From Diplolepis rosae (taxonomy: Eukaryota > Arthropoda > Insecta > Hymenoptera > Diplolepididae), in NCBI GenBank assembly GCA_030998225.1, contig JAPYXD010000704.1:10602001-10666000 (forward strand): 64,000 nucleotides of DNA, written 5' to 3'. This document shows positions 57,650-64,000 of the stretch, one piece after another. The stretch's first letter is position 1. Each line of letters begins with the position of its first letter. Made by a program: the position numbers and the translations under genes. The notes beneath the pieces were generated by a model. It worked only from the letters and a program-made list of their open reading frames with translations. It did not search any database and was not told the origin of the DNA.

Positions 57650-59040
57650 TGTGGGTCAATAAAACAATGAACATGTACGGAAACATGTCACGATATAATT
57701 ATACAATTTAAGTTGAGGCCCTTTTCTACATGACTTCCTAATTTCTTCTTAGAGATTCTCACGAACTTTGCATGCTGGATCAAGAAGGAAAGATAATGGT
57801 GAAGACGACGACGAGAAGATCAAGAACAAGGATGAGTAGGAGTGTAAGGAGAGGAATGAGATGGTGGAAGAATCGTTTGTACGTGCGTGACTGAATAAGA
57901 TTCTCATTCAAGGTCGTTACTGACGAATGCGAAACCATTCGAATTTTCCAAAGCATGCTTTCTGAGTCACCCAAAAGAAGAAAATAAAAATCACAAAATG
58001 AAATACAATACAATAAATGAAAATAATAGAAGTCACAAAAAATGTGCATAAAAATTGTAGTAAGCAAGGATTATCTCCTATAAAAAAGTTTGAGTGAGAG
58101 AAAATAGGATCAGATATAAACTAATAGGGAAGAAAGAAATACAAAAATGCATTTTTGAAAAATCACCTTGTCTGGAAAGCCAAGTCAGTATTAAAGCCGC
58201 GAAGGGGATATTAATCTCCCTTGTCACCCCTTTACCCCTTGTCAAGTCACCTACTGAAGTCAGCAGAGCGTTGAAATAAAACTGAATTTTTCGGATTTTC
58301 CCTCCTCTCTATTTGCCCATCAATCGTTATACTTTAAACCGTCTTCGACTTTCCTCTAAGTTGTCGTCCATTTATCAACATCCTTTTCTGCTCTAGAACG
58401 CATGGATCAGACTAGGAGAACTTTCCCTCAAGATTCGTAGGCAATTAAAATTAATTGCCCTCGGTCTTGAATACATTAGCCCTTTCTTCGAGAGTTTCTT
58501 GCTGTCTACATTTGCCACGATGTATTGGCAAAAGGTTTCAACTATCGGAATATTTTGTCAGATTTTCAATGGGATTAAAGACAATTAGATGGGAAAGAGG
58601 GATGACAAATCTTTGTTTGAAATTTCAAACAAAACTTTTCGGTTTCAAATGACAATTAAAATGACAATCGTTTCTAAATAATTGTAGTGTTATGTTGAGT
58701 TTTCAAGAGTTGTAAAGGTTAACAGAAATTATAATAGTATTGTTTATATTTGATTGGGGATTATTTAAGAACAATTCTCACGATATTGTGTATTCTAGCA
58801 TAATTATCTCATCTTGAAATTATATACTTCTTCCTGCTAACTCACAATACTCTTCATTGTCGCTGTTTTTTTTGGGAATAATGGCAAATAATCTGGGTCT
58901 ATGAAATCTTTCTGTATAAAATATAAAAAATTTATTTTTCCATGTAAGATAAGGTTTATTGAGAAAATTCATTCAAATGTTCTATAAAGTTACACTGTAT
59001 AAACAATTTCTGTTGTAATTTTACAATTCTGTAAAGAAAA
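57650..59040. other. No gene recognised
   Basis: Unique-looking sequence with a purine-rich GAAGACGACGACGAGAAGAT tract at 57800 that yields acidic/basic or Leu-rich frames. No exon could be supported. Confidence 0.35.
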
Positions 59041-59044
59041 TTAA

Positions 59045-59235
59045 TTACCAAAACGTAATGTAATTTTACATCTCATGATGTATTGTAATTCCACAACTGA
59101 TGACGGCGTTGCATTACAGCAAATTCACAACACTTTTGTATTGTAATTCCAAAAAATTGATTCACAATTAATGTGATTTTACTTTACAATATCTGGACTG
59201 TAATTTTACATTACATTTTGGTGATAAAATTCCAT
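59045..59235. mobile_element. ~190-bp hairpin MITE (ACCAAAACGTAATG ends)
   Basis: ACCAAAACGTAATGTAATTT on the left and ATTTTACATTACATTTTGGT on the right form terminal inverted repeats. Interior TGTAATTCCA / TGTAATTTTACA motifs repeat in both orientations. Confidence 0.6.
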
Positions 59236-59869
59236 TAAAGTATTGTGATATCATAGTAGTATATTGTGCAACTATATTATTTTGTGAGTGTGAATGGGAC
59301 TCCTCGAAACTCACATTTCGTATAATAAAGTTTGTTTTGTATCTTACGGTTTCGAAGTTATGAGTGTTTAAAGTGCCCCGGAACTTTACACAATTTTGAA
59401 TGTAAGTTTGTAGGTTGTTATAAATTTTCTATAAAGTCTGAGAATCTGTCAGAATGATTTTGTTCTTTTTCAGTATATCATAGCTGAGGAATCACAATAA
59501 ATACAGAGAAAACGAACTTGCGAAACAATGTATGTTCAGTGAGTCTGTAGGCGAAAATGTTTGCTCTGGATCATTACACAAAAAACTGGTAACGTTACAT
59601 GTATAAATTTTAGGGCAAATATAGTATGAAAGACGGTAAATTAAACTTCATGGCCTTAAGGACAAAGCGTTTGAAATTATTATTTAATTCGATATTTTGC
59701 CGAATCAGTTTCTAAACATTTTACCACGTATTTTTGACATCCTACATTGAGAAAGAATGTTATTGAATCTATAGAATGTGTATTCATCATCGTTCAAAAA
59801 CAAATACTATTGATACAATTAAATACGCTCTAAAATGTATAGCGCCGCAGTTAAATAAAAATGTATTAC

Positions 59870-60083
59870 ACACAGAAAACAGTTTCTTTGAATCAAAGAA
59901 ACGGTTTTCTCACTGTATTATTGATTCAAAAAAAATTTCTTTAATGTAAACAAATCTATTTCTTTGGATCAAAGACAATTTTTTTGAATTGACAAAACTT
60001 TCTTCAATTAAAAGAATTTTTTTCTTTGACCGTATATCAAAGAAATGTTTCTTTGATTCAAAGGAACTGTTTTCTCAGTTTAT
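59870..60083. mobile_element. TTTGATTCAAA-type MITE, copy 7
   Basis: ACACACAGAAAACAGTTTCT and, mirrored, AAGGAACTGTTTTCTCAGTT. Inner CAAAGAAACGG, CTTTGGATCAAAG and TTTGACCGTATATCAAAGAA. Very similar to copy 8, 360 bp downstream. Confidence 0.75.
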
Positions 60084-60229
60084 TATTAATTCAATTGTGC
60101 CACTGTCAGTTTAAATAGTTTTTAATTTTTGGAGAAAGTAAATGAGCATGTTATAGATTTAATAGAATATTTTTCTAAGAGGATATATTATAAAAGCGCA
60201 AAAAGAAATTTTTTTATTTTTTCTACACT

Positions 60230-60449
60230 GAGAAAATTGTTTCTTTGAATAAAAGAAAAATTTCTTTGAATTGAAGAAAGTTTTGTTGATTCAAACAAAT
60301 GTTTCTTTAATGGAAACAAATCAATTTCTTTGGATCAAAGAACCTTTTTTTTTTAATTAACAAAACTTTCTTCAATTCAAAGAAATTTTTTCTTTGACCG
60401 TATATCAAAGAAATATTTCTTTGATTCAAAGTAACTGTTTTCTGGGTGT
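60230..60449. mobile_element. TTTGATTCAAA-type MITE, copy 8
   Basis: TACACTGAGAAAATTGTTTC at the left, AAGTAACTGTTTTCTGGGTG at the right; the same internal order of blocks as copy 7. About 220 bp. Confidence 0.75.
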
Positions 60450-61111
60450 AAATATTAAAGTGGTATTCCTCCTTTAATGAAGAGAAAGTCCTGATAAACT
60501 AAGCTAATCTTTTCACATGTGCAATAGTATGCAAACCTTTGCGTAATTGTGCGTAAGTTTTTTAAATAAATAATTGATTTCTTGTAATCGATTTCGAGAG
60601 TCTCGCTTTGGAAGAAAAGTGTTGAAGAATAATTTCATCACAAAAAATTAACGATTTCTCTTTATTGTTTGTATTTTTATATATACATTGAGCTTTGTCT
60701 GATGAGCGAACACTGGGAGTGTCTATAATACTTTCATAAAAAATAGCACAGCTCAGCATCTTGGCGCACGTGAGAGGTTATGTTATATGGCTTACATATG
60801 CGTATAATATCTACGTGTATAGTGTGGACACTGGCTTTCAGTGAACTCACTCATTCGTCACGCCCACGACTGCCATACAGGCTTACATTGATTCGTCTTC
60901 GTAACCAAGGCCACGATGACAGAATTTTATTGATATATAAGATTTCTACACAATTTTCCTGTTATAACAAAAATCTTATGAATTTGAGGGTTAAAGGATG
61001 ATGAATCGATTTAATACTTCTCACTTGGGGTGGGTTAATGTTCAAAGGGTGTGAAAACAAAAATGCTGACTGACACAATTTTTTGAATTCCTTTTTTTTA
61101 CTAAACTCTTA
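60450..61111. other. No gene recognised
   Basis: Two short frames (60562-60759 minus, 60780-61001 plus) with no domain. Confidence 0.4.
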
Positions 61112-61390
61112 GAAATGTTCGGAAATTTACAGAATTTTTATGTTACAGAGCTAACGTGTAATTCGACAATATTTATGATGGTTTTGAGTAAACGTATGTT
61201 AAAATTGCGAAAAATGTACTGAATTTTCTGAAATTTTTCTTGATATTATAAAACTAAACTAAATTTTCATAAAATGTATCTTGAAACTACCAAAGTGTAA
61301 CAGAATTTTTATAAAACTTATCATAAAATTACGAAACTAATAAAATTTTCAGTTACTTGTAACTACATAAAACTTCAGTTACCTGAATTG
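61112..61390 (+). repeat. Repeat family C, copy 3
   Basis: Shares GAAATGTTCGGAAATTTACA, TTATCATAAAATTACGAAAC and CATAAAACTTCAGTTACC with 20353 and 36211. Confidence 0.55.
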
Positions 61391-62541
61391 TACTTTAGAT
61401 GAAATATATGATAGTTTACTATAGATCGTATCAAACTTTACTGTAATCTATACCAAAGTTTCATATCATTTTTCTAATCTTTAGTATTTTGATTGTGAAA
61501 AATTTCCAGTTCTCTAGGAATAATTACCATTGCATCTCGATTTTCCCTAGATTCCTAATATTTTTTTAGAATTATCACTATAAAAACATATATTGATCTA
61601 AAAAGTAACTAAATTTTCTTTTATATTTAAAAGGGTATTCGACTGCAGTGGGCAGGGAAATGGATATTTTTCAGGTATTTTTGTTTTAAATTTAAAGACA
61701 CTTGCTTACGATTTGATTTTTTTATTACAAAGAATGGTTTTTATAGAAAACAAAAAAATATAAATATAATAATATTCTAATATTTAAACATATTATAGAT
61801 GGTATTGAAAAAAGGACTTACGCTTGATAATAAAAAAATCGTTTCGAAGAAAACGCGTTTTAAGCTTTAAGAGGTTAACCTCATACGATTGAGTATTTTT
61901 TTGATAATTTTTATTTTATATAAAAAAATAATTTTTGATAGTCTGTATTTTTATGCATATAAGGAAAAATCTTGAAGTATATAAAAAAAAAAATTCATTG
62001 ATTTTTGACGTTTTATTGTTGTTATGTATTTTTCCTTCTTTATTAAGATTTTTCAGATTTTTTGAAACCTTTATTACGTTTGAAAGGATAAAGAACTAAA
62101 GAAAATTTTGTGATTTTTTTTTGGTGCTAAAGTACTAACCTAAATTCGCAAACTTTTACTTATATTACTTAGCAATATAATCGGATCTTCGTGAAATCGT
62201 TTGTCGTTTTCATTTATGTTGGTAATACCTTTTCTTTTCTCATGACTCATAGCAGACATACATTTTTAATTTGGTTGAAAAAATGACTAATAATGAGGGA
62301 ACAATTTCACTAAGGTGATTTAGAAAAAAAGCGGTTATCGTTATCATAATAATAGACAAATACATGATTACAATAGGAATATTTATTTTTATTTTATCTA
62401 TATCGTTTTGTACTTTTGGAATATTGAAAGTGAACAAAATTTGGTAAAAAAATGTTATTGAACAACGCCATGAAGAATTTTTTTTACGAAGTTAAGGTTC
62501 GGGAAACTGATAAATTATGTACGAATTGTCATTCGTATTGG
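61391..62541. other. No gene recognised
   Basis: Very AT-rich, with many poly-A and poly-T runs; nothing coding seen. Confidence 0.4.
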
Positions 62542-62692
62542 ATGTATTTACAATTCTGAACTTAGCCTCCTTTAAATAATAAATCTCTGACGAAATATAC
62601 CTTACTTTTTAATTTGCTGCGTCAGAAACCAATTTTTTTTTTTTAAATAATATTTTTTATCGTTTAATAAACGTACACAACTATAAGCGCAT
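62542..62692. mobile_element. Old, eroded FB/MULE-like MITE
   Basis: Left ATGTATTTACAATTCTGAAC, right TAAACGTACACAACTATAAG then CGCAT. Flanks TCGTATTGG (62533-62541) and CCGTTTTGG (62693-62701) agree at 7 of 9 positions, fitting a decayed 9-bp duplication. Confidence 0.6.
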
Positions 62693-62878
62693 CCGTTTTG
62701 GTTCATATTTATGCAATTTATATAGAAATTTCTCTCTGTTTCGGATCCTGATTTTTAATCATTCAATTATACAGATTTTGAGTTCGATATACTTTGCAGA
62801 GAAGAATATTCCGAGAAAGTTTACTCAACTTTTAGTAAAATTGGGACGCATAGACAAGTTGGAAATTATGTAATATTT

Positions 62879-63152
62879 AAAATTAATTAGTTGAGTTTGA
62901 AATTTTTGTCACTGCCTACATTATTGGAGGATCACTAGTCGCATATCAGAAAGGATACGTTGTCGACAAGTTTCCTCGTAGACAATTTTAAACTCATATA
63001 TCGCAAATAATGCAAATAAATTCAAATTTTTAAAGAATTTGAAATCTTTCTGTGGAAAAAAGACGCTTTCGTCTGTGCTGGGATTCGAGCCAAGGTCTTT
63101 CGATTGCAGTCGAAAGCGTCTTTTTTTCCACAGAAAGATTTCAAATTCTTTA
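62879..63152 (+). mobile_element. SINE-like element, foldback-rearranged copy
   Basis: The first 120 bp match 14813-14930 (GTTGAGTTTGAAATTTTTGT, GAGGATCACTAGTCGC, GATACGTTGTCGACA). Instead of the tRNA-like body it then has the element's tail in reverse, part of the tRNA-like arm in reverse (GGGATTCGAGCC), and the tail again forward. Arms 63032-63071 and 63111-63151 are near-perfect reverse complements around a 39-base loop. Confidence 0.65.
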
Positions 63153-63159
63153 AAAATTT

Positions 63160-64000
63160 ATTTAATATTATTGTAATAATTTGTGAATTACCAAATATTG
63201 AATAATGCATTACAGTTCGGTAAATTTTAAAAATGTAGAGCAAAGCATCAAGATTTACGTCACAAATGACTAAAATAATATTAAATAACCTAACTTATTC
63301 ATATGTCCCAAATTTGCTAAAAAGTTGAGTTAAGTTTCTCAAACTATTTTTCTCTGTCTGTTTAAATGTTTTTTAGTATGCCAAACAGCCATATGGTTTA
63401 TTTATCCATTTAATAATGAACTATATCAAATAATGATTTATATTTGTCTATAAAATCAGCTGTTTTTAATCGAATCCATTGATAAATCAGTCAAAATCAA
63501 CTCACTAAATAACAAGATATGAGTCACTGAAATCATTAAAAATAAATTTCTGAATTTAAGAAAGTAGAGAAAGTTTTACTTTATTTTGTTAATAATTATC
63601 CACAATATGATTTAATGTTAACCAGTATAGAAAGAAGAAAAGTCTTAAAAAATTGATTTTATGAAAACTCATGTTAGAATCTTACCTTGAACGATTATAT
63701 CATGAAAAAAATGCATTATATTCCGCGGGGTGATGTAGGTTCATTAAAAAGTATATCATGGTGACTGAATCGCAGGTAGCAGTAAAAGGGGAGAAAAAAT
63801 CTTATAAATATATCAAGGCACGCGTGTATAGAGTGAAAAATTCGCTTGCTGCACGATATCCCGGAATATAATAATTTCACCCTCATAACAACGGCTCTCT
63901 GTCGCGACTTTTTTTCCCTCTGACTCTCGCTTATGACATTACGCCATAAGTATAAGCAAAAGAGTTTAACGTGGTTATCGCGTCGCCGATAATTCCTCAG
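63160..64000. other. No gene recognised
   Basis: AT-rich to 63700, then a more balanced segment (63720-64000) that could approach a gene outside the window. No splice or start signal could be supported. Confidence 0.35.

Overview
This 64 kb window looks like nuclear DNA of an insect or close arthropod: strongly AT-rich, with no bacterial-style operons, no rRNA and no CRISPR array. It holds wrecked mariner/Tc1 transposases, a LINE fragment, hammerhead-like Penelope motifs, tRNA-derived elements and dozens of hairpin-type non-autonomous DNA transposons. I cannot name the species. No complete host gene could be supported; one short terminal-exon candidate (33634-33816) is offered at low confidence. 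Nearly all open frames are either transposase remnants or artefacts of repeats and palindromes.

Layout. 1-6.3 kb: AT-rich repeats, a mariner remnant, a 207-bp hairpin element with a 9-bp target duplication, and a 3.5-kb nested inverted repeat built from 153-bp tandem units. 7-10.4 kb: a TTAA-type element carrying a pogo-like insertion, a 681-bp deleted Tc1-like element with intact ends, a tRNA-like stretch and a LINE 3' fragment. 10.4-13.4 kb: a second foldback element (10872-12660) made of ~144-bp tandem units, bounded by an exact 9-bp duplication and nested between older inverted arms. 14.4-15.2 kb: TTAA-flanked elements joined end to end, one carrying a SINE-like insertion with a 13-bp duplication. 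16-23 kb: AT-rich hairpin families, a truncated mariner and a GC-rich chain of minihairpins. 23.7-24.6 kb: a 135-bp inverted repeat ending in a hammerhead-like core. 26-30.4 kb: hairpin elements and a mariner with intact ends but a broken gene. 32.6-34.6 kb: palindrome-rich tandem repeats and the candidate exon. 36-41 kb: a foldback element and a second chain of TTAA elements. 43-50 kb: a near-perfect 352-bp palindrome and other hairpins. 51-56 kb: a mariner tail, a TTAA element interrupted by 1.3 kb including a 42-bp minisatellite, and a second copy of the GC-hairpin family. 57-64 kb: a 46-bp tandem repeat, hairpin elements and a second SINE-like copy converted into a foldback.

The most notable system is a family whose ends begin ATGTACTTACAGTTCTGAAC. 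Small ~210-bp hairpin copies and the 1.8-kb foldback share these ends and all make 9-bp target duplications, which fits the Mutator-like/Foldback type known from Drosophila FB elements. A second system is a set of TTAA-specific, piggyBac-like hairpin elements that have landed next to one another and share TTAA junctions. Neither family has an autonomous partner in this window.
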